A stretch of DNA of 51,121 bases from Candidatus Dormiibacterota bacterium (GCA_035532035.1 DATKRS010000021.1:1-51121); one strand, 5' to 3'; counted from the first letter of the stretch, positions 25,447-34,630 are shown. Numbers and translations are program-made. Notes: generated by a model not told the origin, from the letters alone.

Positions 25447-26790
25447 CTAGGACGGCTTTTTGGGAAGCGGACGGGCGGGATTGCCCGCGACGCGTTCGCC
25501 GGCGGGCACGTCCTTCGTGACGACGGAGCCAGCGCCCGTGAGCGCGTCATCGCCGATCTCGACCGGAGCGACGAGCGACGAATTCGAGCCGATCGAGGCG
25601 CGTTTCCCGATTTTCGTCCTGTTCTTCCGCTTGCCGTCGAAGTTGCACGTGATCGTCCCAGCGCCGACGTTGGCGTCCTCTCCGACGGTGACATCGCCGA
25701 GGTACGAGAGATGGCTGGCCTTGGCACCGCTCTCGAGGCGCGCGTTCTTCAACTCGACGAAGTTCCCGATGCGCACATCGTTTGCAAGAACGCTCTCGCC
25801 CCGCAGATGGGCAAACGGGCCGACGTGCGCGTCGTCTCCGATGACGCTGTCGAGAATCACGCTCTCTCGTACTTCGGTTCGCGCCCCGATCGTCGCGTTC
25901 GAGAGGCGCGCGTTCGGGCCGATCGTGCATCCTTGGCCGATTCGCGAGAGGCGTCCGATCGCGGTGTTCGGGTAGATAACGGTGTCGCGGCCGATCGCAA
26001 GCTCGGGCTCCAAATACGTGCACTCCGGATCGACGATCGTCACGCCGTCGCGCATGTGCTGCATGCAGAGACGCTCGTTCACTCGCGCGCGCGCGATGGC
26101 GAGCTCCGCCCGGTCGTTGACGCCCAGCAGGTTGCGCCCCTCTCGCAGCAAGATCGGGTTGACGCGGTTTCCACCGCTTGCCAGCAGCTCCACCGTGTCG
26201 GTGAGGTAATACTCGCGCTGCGCGTTTTCGTTGCGCAGCGCCGCGAGCGCGCCGCGCGCCTTTCCTTCGTCCATGGCGTAGATGCCGGCGTTCGTCTCCT
26301 CGATTGCCAGCTCGTCCGCGGTTGCGTCGCGCGCCTCGACGATGCGTTCGACGCACTCGCCGCGCCGCACGATCCGCCCGAAGCTCGACTCGGGTCCGGC
26401 ATGCAGCGTGACGAGCGCCATGGCATCCGTGCCCAGCGCGTCGGTTGCCGCCGCGAAGATCTCGCCCGTCACAAGAGGCATGTCGCCGTTGGTCACGAGG
26501 ATACGGCCGCCGCTGCGCGGCTCGAGCGACTCGAGCGCGATACGCAGCGCATGCCCCGTGCCCAACTGCTCCTTCTGCACGACCGCTTCCGCACCGCCGA
26601 GCGCGGCGAAGCCAGGCCGCATCTCCGGCGAGATGACGACGACGACGTCCTCGACGCCGGCCTCGCGCAGCGCGCGCAGAACCCACCACAGCATCGGGCG
26701 GCCGCATAGCTCGTGGAAGACCTTCGGCACCGCGCTTTTCATGCGCGTGCCCTTCCCGGCCGCGAGAACGATTGCGCGAACGCCGCTCAA
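25447..26790 (-). CDS. glmU: bifunctional UDP-GlcNAc pyrophosphorylase / GlcN-1-P acetyltransferase
   Basis: Makes UDP-GlcNAc for peptidoglycan and other envelope glycans. The 447-residue protein has an N-terminal nucleotidyltransferase domain (about 1-225; IVLAAGKGTRMKS, GTGHAL, NGDMPL, NAGIYA) and a left-handed beta-helix acetyltransferase domain (about 240-430; VGPFAHLRGE, ELKNARLESGAKASHLSYLGD, NVGAGTITCNFDGK). The start is TTG, overlapping the gltX stop as TTGA, with GGAGAG seven bases upstream; no other start lies before the nucleotide loop. Confidence 0.95.
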   Translation of the reverse strand: MSGVRAIVLAAGKGTRMKSAVPKVFHELCGRPMLWWVLRALREAGVEDVVVVISPEMRPGFAALGGAEAVVQKEQLGTGHALRIALESLEPRSGGRILVTNGDMPLVTGEIFAAATDALGTDAMALVTLHAGPESSFGRIVRRGECVERIVEARDATADELAIEETNAGIYAMDEGKARGALAALRNENAQREYYLTDTVELLASGGNRVNPILLREGRNLLGVNDRAELAIARARVNERLCMQHMRDGVTIVDPECTYLEPELAIGRDTVIYPNTAIGRLSRIGQGCTIGPNARLSNATIGARTEVRESVILDSVIGDDAHVGPFAHLRGESVLANDVRIGNFVELKNARLESGAKASHLSYLGDVTVGEDANVGAGTITCNFDGKRKNRTKIGKRASIGSNSSLVAPVEIGDDALTGAGSVVTKDVPAGERVAGNPARPLPKKPS

Positions 26791-28280
26791 TGCAGTCTCT
26801 CCAAGGCAGTCTCCAGTCTGCGCAAGGATTCGCTCTTTCCGAGAATCTCCATCGCGTCGAAGAGCGGCAGCGACGTCGGGCTACCCGTGACGGCGACGTA
26901 GTAGACGCGAACGGCGTCGCGAAAACGCAGCCCCTGCGCGAACGGCCACGCATGCTCTGCGACCGCACTCTTCAGTACTCGACCGATCTCGGCTTCGCGC
27001 CAATCGCCATCCGGAAGCTCCGAAAGCCGCGCGAGCGCGAGCTTCAGCGCCTCGGACGCGGCGGAGGGCGGCAGCTTGGCAAGCTCGAGATCGGCCTTCG
27101 AGAGCTGCGGCCGCTCGGCGAGAAACGCGACGAGCGGGCCGAACTCTTCCAACGTTCTGATCCGCTCCATCGCGAGCCGAGCGACGCGCTCGCGCCACGC
27201 GGGCGCGATTGCTTCAGGCCATGCGTAGCCCCAGCCCTGCAGCAGTAAGAGCATCTGCGACGTCGTGTGGCGCCGCAGGTGCTGTCCGTTGAGCCACGTC
27301 AACTTCTCCAGATCGAAGACGGGGCCGCCGAGCGAGATGCGCGTGAGATCGAAGTCCGAGCACATGCGCGTAAGCACGTCGCTCGTCGAGCTGCAGTTCA
27401 GCAACGCTTCGTCGTTGCGGCCGTCGACGAGCGCACCGAGAAAGTGGAGCAGCGCCTCGGGAAGAAAGCCACGCGCGCGATAGTACAGAATGCTCGTCGG
27501 GTTCTTGCGCTTCGAGAGCTTGCTCTTGTCTGGGTTGCGCAAGAGCGGCAGGTGGCAGAACGCCGGAGCGTTGCCGCTCCATCCGAAGTAGTCGTAGAGC
27601 AGCAGGTGCTTGGGCGTCGAGCTGATCCACTCCTCGCCACGAATGACGTGCGTCACGCCCATGAGGTGGTCGTCGACGACGTTCGCAAGATGGTATGTAG
27701 GAAATCCGTCGGACTTCATAAGGACCTGCATGTCGACGGTCTTCCACTCGATCTCGATCCGCCCGCGCAACGCGTCTTCGAATACGCAGACGCCGTCGCG
27801 CGGCACTTTCAAACGAAGCACCGACGGAACGCCCGCGCGTTCGTTCTCGGCGATCGTCTGCTGCGCAAGGTTCAAGCAATGCCCGTCATAGTGCGGCGGC
27901 TCGTGCGCGGCGCGCTGCGCGACGCGCATCTCTTCGAGCCGCTCCGCGCTGCAGAAGCACCTGAAGGCGTGGCCGCCTTGCAGCAGCCGGTTCGCGTACT
28001 CGGCGTAGATCGCGGAACGCTCGCTCTGCCGGTACGGACCGTGCGGGCCGCCTACGTCCGGACCTTCGTCCCACGATAAACCAAGCCAATGCAGCGACGC
28101 GAGGATCGCCTCTTCGGACGCTTGCGTGCTCCGCGTCCTGTCCGTGTCCTCGATGCGCAGGATGAATCGGCCGTCGCTACCGGAGGCGCGCGCAAAGCAC
28201 GCGTTGATGAGCGCGACGTACGCGGTAGCGACGTGCGGGTCGCCCGTCGGCGACGGCGCGACGCGCGTTCGAGCCTTCAA
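26787..28280 (-). CDS. gltX: glutamyl-tRNA synthetase
   Basis: Charges tRNA-Glu, and possibly tRNA-Gln in the indirect pathway. The 497-residue class I enzyme shows the HIGH-type motif in [28 protein letters not shown], the KMSKS-type KLSKRKNP, and a C-terminal anticodon-binding helical region. The TTG start overlaps the mutase small-subunit stop as TTGA. Cofactor-related and translation genes are thus co-translated here, an uncommon pairing. Confidence 0.95.
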   Translation of the reverse strand: MKARTRVAPSPTGDPHVATAYVALINACFARASGSDGRFILRIEDTDRTRSTQASEEAILASLHWLGLSWDEGPDVGGPHGPYRQSERSAIYAEYANRLLQGGHAFRCFCSAERLEEMRVAQRAAHEPPHYDGHCLNLAQQTIAENERAGVPSVLRLKVPRDGVCVFEDALRGRIEIEWKTVDMQVLMKSDGFPTYHLANVVDDHLMGVTHVIRGEEWISSTPKHLLLYDYFGWSGNAPAFCHLPLLRNPDKSKLSKRKNPTSILYYRARGFLPEALLHFLGALVDGRNDEALLNCSSTSDVLTRMCSDFDLTRISLGGPVFDLEKLTWLNGQHLRRHTTSQMLLLLQGWGYAWPEAIAPAWRERVARLAMERIRTLEEFGPLVAFLAERPQLSKADLELAKLPPSAASEALKLALARLSELPDGDWREAEIGRVLKSAVAEHAWPFAQGLRFRDAVRVYYVAVTGSPTSLPLFDAMEILGKSESLRRLETALERLH

Positions 28281-28687
28281 TTAACCAGCTCGCGCCTTCC
28301 GCACTCGCGTCTGACGAACTCCACGATCTCCCCTAGCGGCGTTCCTGGCGTGAAAATGGCGCGGACACCCATGCGCTTGAGCGCCTTCGCGTCGTCGGGC
28401 GGTATCGTCCCGCCGCCGAAAAAGACGACGTCCTGCGCGTCTTGCGCCTTGAGCTGCTCCAACACCAGCGGAAAGAGCGTCATGTGCGCTCCCGACAGGA
28501 TCGAAAGCCCGATGCCGTCCGCATCCTCTTGAATGGCGGTTTGAACGATCTGCTCCGGCGACTGAAAGAGCCCGGTGTAGATCACCTCCATGCCCGCGTC
28601 GCGCAACGCGCGCGCGATGACCTTTGCTCCCCGGTCGTGGCCGTCGAGACCCGCCTTCGCGACGACGATCCGCAGTGGTCGCGGCAT
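28277..28687 (-). CDS. B12-binding small subunit of an acyl-CoA mutase
   Basis: The 136-residue protein is a free-standing cobalamin-binding domain. The base-off signature is [12 protein letters not shown] (DxHxxG with the axial His), then GLSILSGAH (SxL) and [13 protein letters not shown] (GG). It partners the large subunit encoded at 28837-30534 in 1,2-rearrangement of an acyl-CoA thioester. Its length matches isobutyryl-CoA mutase small subunits and also the small subunits of split methylmalonyl-CoA mutases. The ATG overlaps the stop of the 48-residue ORF as TGATG, and the stop overlaps gltX. Confidence 0.92.
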   Translation of the reverse strand: MPRPLRIVVAKAGLDGHDRGAKVIARALRDAGMEVIYTGLFQSPEQIVQTAIQEDADGIGLSILSGAHMTLFPLVLEQLKAQDAQDVVFFGGGTIPPDDAKALKRMGVRAIFTPGTPLGEIVEFVRRECGRRELVN

Positions 28688-28833
28688 CAGGTGGAGTGCT
28701 TCTCACGGTCGTGGACGGCGAGCATGCAGCGGTCGCGGCGGCGGCTCAAGCGCAACGCTTCTTCCAACTTCTGCTTCACCTCCGATAGGGTGCGGCGCGC
28801 GCGGTGGCGCTGAATCTCGTTCAATCCTTGCAT
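28687..28833 (-). CDS. 48-residue basic ORF between mutase subunits
   Basis: ATG at 28833 lies three bases after the mutase large-subunit stop and reads 48 codons to a TGA that overlaps the small subunit's ATG (TGATG). The product starts [19 protein letters not shown] and is mostly charged and helix-forming, with many Arg and Lys, one Cys and no membrane segment. It fills the whole gap between two genes that normally abut. There is no strong ribosome-binding site, so translation would rely on coupling. I do not recognise a family. It could be a mutase accessory peptide or a spacer that happens to be open. Confidence 0.6.
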   Translation of the reverse strand: MQGLNEIQRHRARRTLSEVKQKLEEALRLSRRRDRCMLAVHDREKHST

Positions 28834-28836
28834 GTG

Positions 28837-30534
28837 CTAGAATACGCTCCGTTCGACATAGCGCCCGTAGACCTCGACCATCGCATCGACGATCTCGCCC
28901 TCGGTGCAATACGCATTCACGCACGCGATGAGGTGCGGCATGACGTTGTCCTTCGGGTCCCGGCACGCGCCCTGCAGCCGCTCGAGCGCCGCTCGCGCGA
29001 GCCGCGCGTCGCGATGCTCGCGCACGCGCCGCACGCCTTCCGCCTGCTCGGCCTCCGTCTCTTCGGTGATACGCAGCAGCTCGATGTCCGCAAGCTCCTC
29101 ATTTTTCTCGAACGCGTTGACTCCGACGACGACGCGGTCCTTCGCTTCGATCGACCGCTGATACCGGTAGCTGGCCTCCGCGATCTCTCTCTGGAAGAAG
29201 CCCGCCTCGATCGCTTCGACGACTCCGCCGTACTCGGCGATTTGCGCGAAGTATGCTTCGGCTTCTCGCTCGATCTCGTCGGTCAGCGCTTCGACGAAGT
29301 ACGATCCACCGAGCGGATCGACGACGTTCGCGACGTTCGTTTCGTACGCCAGCACCTGTTGAGTGCGCAGCGCGATCTCGGCCGACTTCTCGGACGGGAG
29401 AGCGTGGACTTCATCCATCGAGTTCGTATGCAGCGATTGCGTCCCCCCGAGGACCGCGGCCATCGCTTCGTATGCAACGCGAACGATGTTGTTCTCCGGC
29501 TGTTGCGCGGTCGCGCTGCACCCCGCCGTTTGCGTATGGAAACGCAACTGCCACGACCGCGGATCCTTTGCCCCGTACCGCTCGCGCATGCGACGCGAAT
29601 AGATCCGCCGCGCGGCGCGAAACTTTGCGATCTCTTCGAAAAAATCGATGTGCGAGTTGAAGAAGAACGAGAGTCGCGGGGCGAACGCATCGACGTCCAT
29701 TCCTCGCGCGACGCACGCCTCGACGTACGCGAAGCCGTCGGCCAGGGTAAAGGCGAGTTCCTGCGCTGCGGTCGAACCGGCCTCGCGAATGTGATAGCCC
29801 GAAATCGAAATCGTGTTCCAGCGCGGCATCTCGTCCGTGCAAAATGCGATCATATCGACGATGAGCCGCATGTGTGGCCGCGGGGGAAAGATCCATTCCT
29901 TCTGCGCGATATACTCTTTGAGAATGTCTGCCTGGACGGTGCCACCGAGTACGCGTCGCGAGACGCCTTGCTTCTCCGCGGCGGCGACGTATTGCGCGAG
30001 CGCGATGGCCGCCGGCCCGTTGATCGTCATGGACGTCGTGACCGCACCCATGTCGATGCCGGAAAAGAGCATCTCCATGTCCGCGAGCGAGTCGATCGCG
30101 ACGCCGCATCGGCCCACTTCGCCGCGCGCTTGCGGCGCGTCGGAGTCATACCCCATCAGCGTCGGCATGTCGAAGGCGACGGAGAGTCCCGTCTGCCCCT
30201 GCGCGAGCAAGAACTTGTAGCGCTCGTTCGTCTGGCGCGCCGTGCCGAAGCCGGCGAACTGTCGCATGGTCCACAGGCGATCGCGGTATCCGTTCGGGTG
30301 GAGACCGCGCGTGTACGGATAGAAGCCGGGATATCCGAGATCGCGCTCGACGTCGAGGTTCGCGAGGTCCGCCGGACCGTAGAGCGTCTGCAGTGGCACG
30401 TCGGAGATCGTGCGGTCGACGGCTCCCGAACCGGGGCCGGTGCGGCGCTTCCCTGCTTTGGATGCTTCTTTCCATGCCTGCTCGGAGGAGGCGCGCTCGA
30501 TCATCTTTGCCACGGTCTGTAGGGGTTCACGCAC
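28837..30534 (-). CDS. acyl-CoA mutase large subunit (methylmalonyl-CoA or isobutyryl-CoA type)
   Basis: The 565-residue protein is the catalytic TIM-barrel half of a B12-dependent mutase, separate from its B12 domain. Strong family motifs are [48 protein letters not shown] and [19 protein letters not shown]. Tyr83 appears to match methylmalonyl-CoA mutase Tyr89. The position of the carboxylate-binding Arg207 seems to be Gln211 ([11 protein letters not shown]), which is the isobutyryl-CoA mutase state. Substrate is therefore left open. The start may be GTG 30534 or ATG 30504; neither has a clear ribosome-binding site. It follows meaB by 12 bases. Confidence 0.9.
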   Translation of the reverse strand: MREPLQTVAKMIERASSEQAWKEASKAGKRRTGPGSGAVDRTISDVPLQTLYGPADLANLDVERDLGYPGFYPYTRGLHPNGYRDRLWTMRQFAGFGTARQTNERYKFLLAQGQTGLSVAFDMPTLMGYDSDAPQARGEVGRCGVAIDSLADMEMLFSGIDMGAVTTSMTINGPAAIALAQYVAAAEKQGVSRRVLGGTVQADILKEYIAQKEWIFPPRPHMRLIVDMIAFCTDEMPRWNTISISGYHIREAGSTAAQELAFTLADGFAYVEACVARGMDVDAFAPRLSFFFNSHIDFFEEIAKFRAARRIYSRRMRERYGAKDPRSWQLRFHTQTAGCSATAQQPENNIVRVAYEAMAAVLGGTQSLHTNSMDEVHALPSEKSAEIALRTQQVLAYETNVANVVDPLGGSYFVEALTDEIEREAEAYFAQIAEYGGVVEAIEAGFFQREIAEASYRYQRSIEAKDRVVVGVNAFEKNEELADIELLRITEETEAEQAEGVRRVREHRDARLARAALERLQGACRDPKDNVMPHLIACVNAYCTEGEIVDAMVEVYGRYVERSVF

Positions 30535-30546
30535 GGAACCCGCAGG

Positions 30547-31470
30547 TCATTCCTGGATGCCGAGCGCCTCCAGCGCGCGCCCCGCGGCAGCGTACGGGTC
30601 GCCGTCCGCGGCGAGCTCGCCGGCGATCCGCCGCTCGACGAGCTCGCGAATCCGCCCCGCTGCGATTGCCCGCACCTGATGGACGAAGCGGGCGCGCCGG
30701 CGCCCTGCAATCTCGCCGCTTTCGTGCAAGTACGCGGCGTGGCGCTCGATCGCCGACCATAGCTCGTCGATGCCTTCCCCGTGCAACGCTTGCGTCGTCA
30801 CGACCTCGGGAATCCAACCCGTGTACTCCATGATCGCAATCATCGAGCGAATCTCGCGGCGCAGCTGATTCGCCATTGGGTGGTCGCCCTTGTTGACGAC
30901 GAAGACGTCGGCGATCTCCATAATGCCGGCTTTGAGTACCTGAATCGCGTCCCCGCTTCCCGGCTGCAGAGCGACGATCGTCGTCTCGGCCAGCTCCGCT
31001 ATTTCGACCTCGTTTTGGCCCGCGCCCACCGTCTCCACGACGACGAAATCAAAGCCGAACGCGTCCATGAGCAATGCTGCGTCGGCGGTCGCGCCGGCAA
31101 GGCCGCCGAGATGCCCGCGACTCGCCATCGAGCGAATGAAGACGTCGGGATCGGTGAAGTGCTCCGCGAGACGGATGCGATCCCCGAGCAGTGCACCGCG
31201 CGAAAACGGCGAGCTCGGATCGACGGAAATCACACCGACGCGCTTGTTCAAACCGCGCGCCTTGCGGACGAGCGCCGCCGACAGCGTCGACTTACCCACG
31301 CCGGGAGGACCGGTGAGCCCGACCATCGTCGCTCGCCCGCCCAGTGCGTGGAGCGCGGCGATGACCGGCGCGCCAGCACCCGATTCGCACAGCGTTATCG
31401 CACGCGCGAGCGCGCGCGGCTTGCCCGCTCGGAAATCGCGTACGAGCGTCTCGATCGGCTGCTTCGTCAA
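30547..31470 (-). CDS. meaB: MeaB/ArgK-type GTPase chaperone of the mutase
   Basis: G-protein that gates cofactor loading and protects B12-dependent acyl-CoA mutases. The 307-residue protein has Walker A GLTGPPGVGKST, switch-region DPSSPFSRGALLGDRIR and MASRGHLGG, DFVVVETVGAGQNEV, and VNKGD for guanine recognition. TTG at 31470 was chosen: GGAG lies four bases before it, and the longer in-frame ORF would run into the divergent gene starting at 31536. It is the first gene of the long operon meaB to M48. Confidence 0.93.
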   Translation of the reverse strand: MTKQPIETLVRDFRAGKPRALARAITLCESGAGAPVIAALHALGGRATMVGLTGPPGVGKSTLSAALVRKARGLNKRVGVISVDPSSPFSRGALLGDRIRLAEHFTDPDVFIRSMASRGHLGGLAGATADAALLMDAFGFDFVVVETVGAGQNEVEIAELAETTIVALQPGSGDAIQVLKAGIMEIADVFVVNKGDHPMANQLRREIRSMIAIMEYTGWIPEVVTTQALHGEGIDELWSAIERHAAYLHESGEIAGRRRARFVHQVRAIAAGRIRELVERRIAGELAADGDPYAAAGRALEALGIQE

Positions 31471-31535
31471 CGCACTCCAGCATTGCGGTTTCCGCGCCGG
31501 CGGACCTGCTCGGGCGCACGGCGAAACGCGCACGC

Positions 31536-32519
31536 ATGCACGGCATCGCACTCGCTCTCGCACTGACCGCACCGCAGCGGGCGAGCATCGATTCCATCGT
31601 GCGGTACGTCATGGGCGATCATCACGTCCTAGGCCTGTCGCTGGCCGTCGTACGCGACGGGCAGATCGTCTACGCGCACGGCTACGGCTTCGCCGATCGC
31701 AGGCGAACCGTACGGACGACGCCGCATACGGTCTTCGCTATCGCCTCGCTCGAAAAGTCGTTCGTCGCGGCAAGCGTCCTACGGCTCGCCGAACGCGGAC
31801 GCCTTTCCCTCGACGACACGCTCGCGACGTACGTTCCCTGGTATGCGGCCGCTCGCAACGTTACCGTCGCGGAGCTGCTGAAGCACACGAGCGGCATTCC
31901 AGATTACGCGCAGCTGCCCGATTTCGACCGAGGCGCGCGCCAGCCGGTCTCGCCGGAGTCGCTCGTACGTCGCGTCGCCTCGCTTCCGCTCGCGTTCGCG
32001 CCGGGAACGAGCACGCGCTATAGCAACACCGATTACGTTCTGCTCGGCATCATCGTGCAAGACGTGACGCACGTACCGCTGGCAGCGTGGCTGCGGCGCG
32101 ATCTCCTGGCGCCGCTTCGCCTCGACGAAACCGCGAGCTGGAATCCGTTCCTCGACGAGCCGAACCGCGCGCAAGGAAGCGTCGCCGCGGGATCGGCGTC
32201 GCTCGCCTTCGCAGCCGCCGGTTTGGAATCCAGCGCGCTCGACATGGCGCGCTGGATCGACGATCTCTTCGCGCTGCGCGTCGTCGACGCAGCGGATCTC
32301 GCGCGCATGTTCTCGGGCATGGGCTTCTTCAGCGGAAATATCGGTACGCTTCGCGGCGCTTGGCACAGCGGGTACGTCGAAGGATACTCGTCGTACGTCG
32401 CGATCGTTCCGTCACGGCGTTTGGGCGTGGTCCTGCTCTCCAACGCCGACGCGGTTGACCTCGGACCGCTCGCGCAGAGCGTCGTCGAGGACGCGCTTCG
32501 AGGGTCTGCCAAGGAGTGA
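31536..32519 (+). CDS. serine beta-lactamase/PBP-like hydrolase (family S12 type)
   Basis: The 327-residue protein has a short hydrophobic N terminus that may be a signal sequence (MHGIALALALTA). It carries all three catalytic motifs of class C beta-lactamases and related esterases or peptidases: Ser71-x-x-Lys74 (ASLEKS), Tyr162-x-Asn164 (RYSNTDY) and His277-x-Gly279 (WHSGYVEG). It is intact, unlike the homologue at 43499. The family includes D-amino peptidases and esterases, so antibiotic resistance should not be assumed. Its last four bases overlap the mannosidase start. Confidence 0.88.
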   Translation: MHGIALALALTAPQRASIDSIVRYVMGDHHVLGLSLAVVRDGQIVYAHGYGFADRRRTVRTTPHTVFAIASLEKSFVAASVLRLAERGRLSLDDTLATYVPWYAAARNVTVAELLKHTSGIPDYAQLPDFDRGARQPVSPESLVRRVASLPLAFAPGTSTRYSNTDYVLLGIIVQDVTHVPLAAWLRRDLLAPLRLDETASWNPFLDEPNRAQGSVAAGSASLAFAAAGLESSALDMARWIDDLFALRVVDAADLARMFSGMGFFSGNIGTLRGAWHSGYVEGYSSYVAIVPSRRLGVVLLSNADAVDLGPLAQSVVEDALRGSAKE

Positions 32520-33904
32520 GCCTGCTACGAATGCTCTTGGCACCGGCGCTCGCGCTCGCCGTGCTCGCTTCGGCGTGTCCTGCACCGGCGCAAACCCTCA
32601 TCGTCCCGCTGACCGGCAGGCGCCATCGCATGATCGAAGCGCAGACGCTCTTTCACACGCTGTTCGACGACTTCTTTTTGGAAGACGACGACACGACGTA
32701 CGTGCAGACGGGCGATATTCCGGCGATGTGGCTGCGCGACTCGTCGGCGCAGACGATCCCGTATATTCGCTTCGAAGCGTTCTTTCCGGTACTGCGCGAG
32801 CGCACCGCAGGCGTAATCCAGCGAGACGCGCGCAACATCCTCGTCGACCCCTACGCCGAGGCCTTTACCGCGGACTACCACGTCTGGGAGCGCAAGTGGG
32901 AAGTCGACTCTCTCGGCTGGCCCGTCCTGCTGGCGTGGGTGTACTGGCGCACGACGGGCGACCGCTCGATCTTCACCGCCGGCCTGCACGCGGCGCTCCG
33001 CGTCGTCGTATCGACGTATACATGCGAGGAGCGGCACGCGCGCTGCAGCGCGTATCGCTATCCGTATCGCGTCTCCACGCAGGATGCATACAATCCGAAT
33101 ACCGGCATGATCTGGGGCGCGTTCCGGCCGTCCGACGACGCGGTGCGGTATCGTTTCAACATTCCGCAGAATGCGCTTGCAGCCGTGGCGCTGCGCGACC
33201 TTGCGGAGCTTGCAGAGATCGGATACGGCGACCGGCAGCTCGCCCGCGCGGCAACCGTGCTCGGAGAGCGCGTGCAGACGGGAATCGAGCGGTACGGTCG
33301 CATCTACGACGCGCGGCACGGCGGGTGGATCTACGCGTACGAGACCGACGGTCTCGGCCACGACGCTCTGATGGACGACGCCAACGTCCCCAACCTGGTG
33401 ACGCTACCCTACATTGGGTGGTGCTCGGCCTACGACGTTACGTATTTGACCACGCGGGCGTTTGTGTTGAGCCGCGCGGACCCGTACTATTACGAAGGGC
33501 GGTACGCCGCCGGCCTCGGCAGCGCGCACACGCCGCTCGATAACGTCTGGCCGATTGGAATCATCGGCCGCGCGCTTACGGCCACGTCGTCGCTCGAGGT
33601 TGCAACCGCAATCACGACGCTCGCGGAGACCGACGGTGAAGACGGCCTCATTCACGAGAGTTTTTACGACGGCGGGTACTGGCGCTTCACGCGCTCGGAC
33701 TTCGGCTTAGGCAACGCGCTCTACGCGGAGCTGCTCTTCCGGACGCTCGCCGGCGACACCGCTACCCCGTTCGTCCAGCCGGAGGTGATGCTTCCGTTCG
33801 AACGCCGCACGCAGACGCCGACGCTCGTCCCGCTCGTCACGCAGCTAGAAAACGAAGCGATCGTCCTGACCGCACTACGCCGGCTGCTGCATCAGGCGCC
33901 GTAA
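32516..33904 (+). CDS. GH125 exo-alpha-1,6-mannosidase-like glycoside hydrolase, exported
   Basis: The 462-residue protein resembles metal-independent alpha-mannosidases of family GH125: TGDIPAMWLRDSSAQ, ADYHVWERKWEVDSLGWPVLLAWVYW in the first half, YNPNTGMIWGAFRPSDDA and MDDANVPNLVTLPYIGW with the conserved Asp residues, then HTPLDNVWPIGI. A signal peptide is evident (LLAPALALAVLASAC then PAPAQ), and the Cys could make it a lipoprotein. The GTG start overlaps the previous stop (GTGA), with AAGGAG lying across it; ATG 32531 is an alternative. It likely trims mannose-containing glycans outside the membrane. The 3' end overlaps convergent uppS by 13 bases. Confidence 0.88.
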   Translation: MSLLRMLLAPALALAVLASACPAPAQTLIVPLTGRRHRMIEAQTLFHTLFDDFFLEDDDTTYVQTGDIPAMWLRDSSAQTIPYIRFEAFFPVLRERTAGVIQRDARNILVDPYAEAFTADYHVWERKWEVDSLGWPVLLAWVYWRTTGDRSIFTAGLHAALRVVVSTYTCEERHARCSAYRYPYRVSTQDAYNPNTGMIWGAFRPSDDAVRYRFNIPQNALAAVALRDLAELAEIGYGDRQLARAATVLGERVQTGIERYGRIYDARHGGWIYAYETDGLGHDALMDDANVPNLVTLPYIGWCSAYDVTYLTTRAFVLSRADPYYYEGRYAAGLGSAHTPLDNVWPIGIIGRALTATSSLEVATAITTLAETDGEDGLIHESFYDGGYWRFTRSDFGLGNALYAELLFRTLAGDTATPFVQPEVMLPFERRTQTPTLVPLVTQLENEAIVLTALRRLLHQAP

Positions 33905-34608
33905 CGGCGCCGGCGCTCCCCAAACGCCTCAATGGCGCTCGTAAAATCGGCGGCCGTGAAATCGGGCCACATGTGCGGCAGCGTAAGCAGCTCGGTGTAC
34001 GCGAGCTGGTAGAGCAAGAAGTTAGAGATCCGTTGATCGCCGCCGGTTCGCACGAGGAGGTCGGGGTCGGGCGCGTGTGGCGCGTACATGCGCTCGCGCA
34101 GCGCATTTTCATCGACCAGCGACGGCTCGAGCCGCCCCGCCGCGACATCCGCGGCGATGGCGCGGACCGCTCGTAGAATTTCCGCGCGACCGCTGTAGTT
34201 GAGCGCGAGGCTGAGCGTGAGGCGCGTATTGTGCGCCGTGCTGCGGACCAGGTCGCGAAGTGCGGCGCGGACGGGAAACGCGAACCTCTCGAGATCGCCG
34301 ATGAGCTCGACGCGCACTCCTTGCGCCACGAGCAGGGGCTTCTCGCTTCGAGCGCAGGCAGCGCACAGCTGCGTGACGACGTTGACTTCGCGCGCGTCGC
34401 GCGTCCAGTTCTCCGTCGAGAAACCGTAGACGGTAAGGCGGCGCACGCCTGTTTCGAGCGCGCCCTTCACCGCCTCGCGCAAGGCGACGATGCCGCGCCG
34501 GTAGCCCTCGGCGATCGGCAGGCCGCGATCCCGGGCCCAACGGCGATTGCCGTCCATGATGACGGCGACGTGTTCGGGCGCTTCGGCGACGGCGGCAGGC
34601 TGCAACAT
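33892..34608 (-). CDS. uppS: isoprenyl transferase (undecaprenyl diphosphate synthase family)
   Basis: Adds IPP units in cis to make the long lipid carrier for peptidoglycan. The 238-residue protein has HVAVIMDGNRRWA with catalytic Asp19, GFSTENW, and the C-terminal RTGGDQRISNFLLYQLAYTEL. It fits Z-type polyprenyl synthases, so exact chain length is not decided by sequence. AAAGG runs straight into the ATG. A 17-base perfect dyad (34614-34630) sits 5 bases upstream of the ATG and could control it. Confidence 0.94.
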   Translation of the reverse strand: MLQPAAVAEAPEHVAVIMDGNRRWARDRGLPIAEGYRRGIVALREAVKGALETGVRRLTVYGFSTENWTRDAREVNVVTQLCAACARSEKPLLVAQGVRVELIGDLERFAFPVRAALRDLVRSTAHNTRLTLSLALNYSGRAEILRAVRAIAADVAAGRLEPSLVDENALRERMYAPHAPDPDLLVRTGGDQRISNFLLYQLAYTELLTLPHMWPDFTAADFTSAIEAFGERRRRYGA

Positions 34609-34613
34609 CCTTT

Positions 34614-34630
34614 ACTTTGTACTACAAAGT
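34614..34630. promoter_or_regulatory. 17-base perfect inverted repeat between uppS and tricorn genes
   Basis: ACTTTGTA-C-TACAAAGT reads the same on both strands except for the central base. It is AT-rich in otherwise GC-rich sequence, the look of an operator for a dimeric winged-helix repressor (PadR- or BlaI-like sites have this shape, but the family is not determined here). TACAAA on each strand also resembles a -10 box, so it could be a symmetric promoter core, its operator, or both. Confidence 0.55.
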
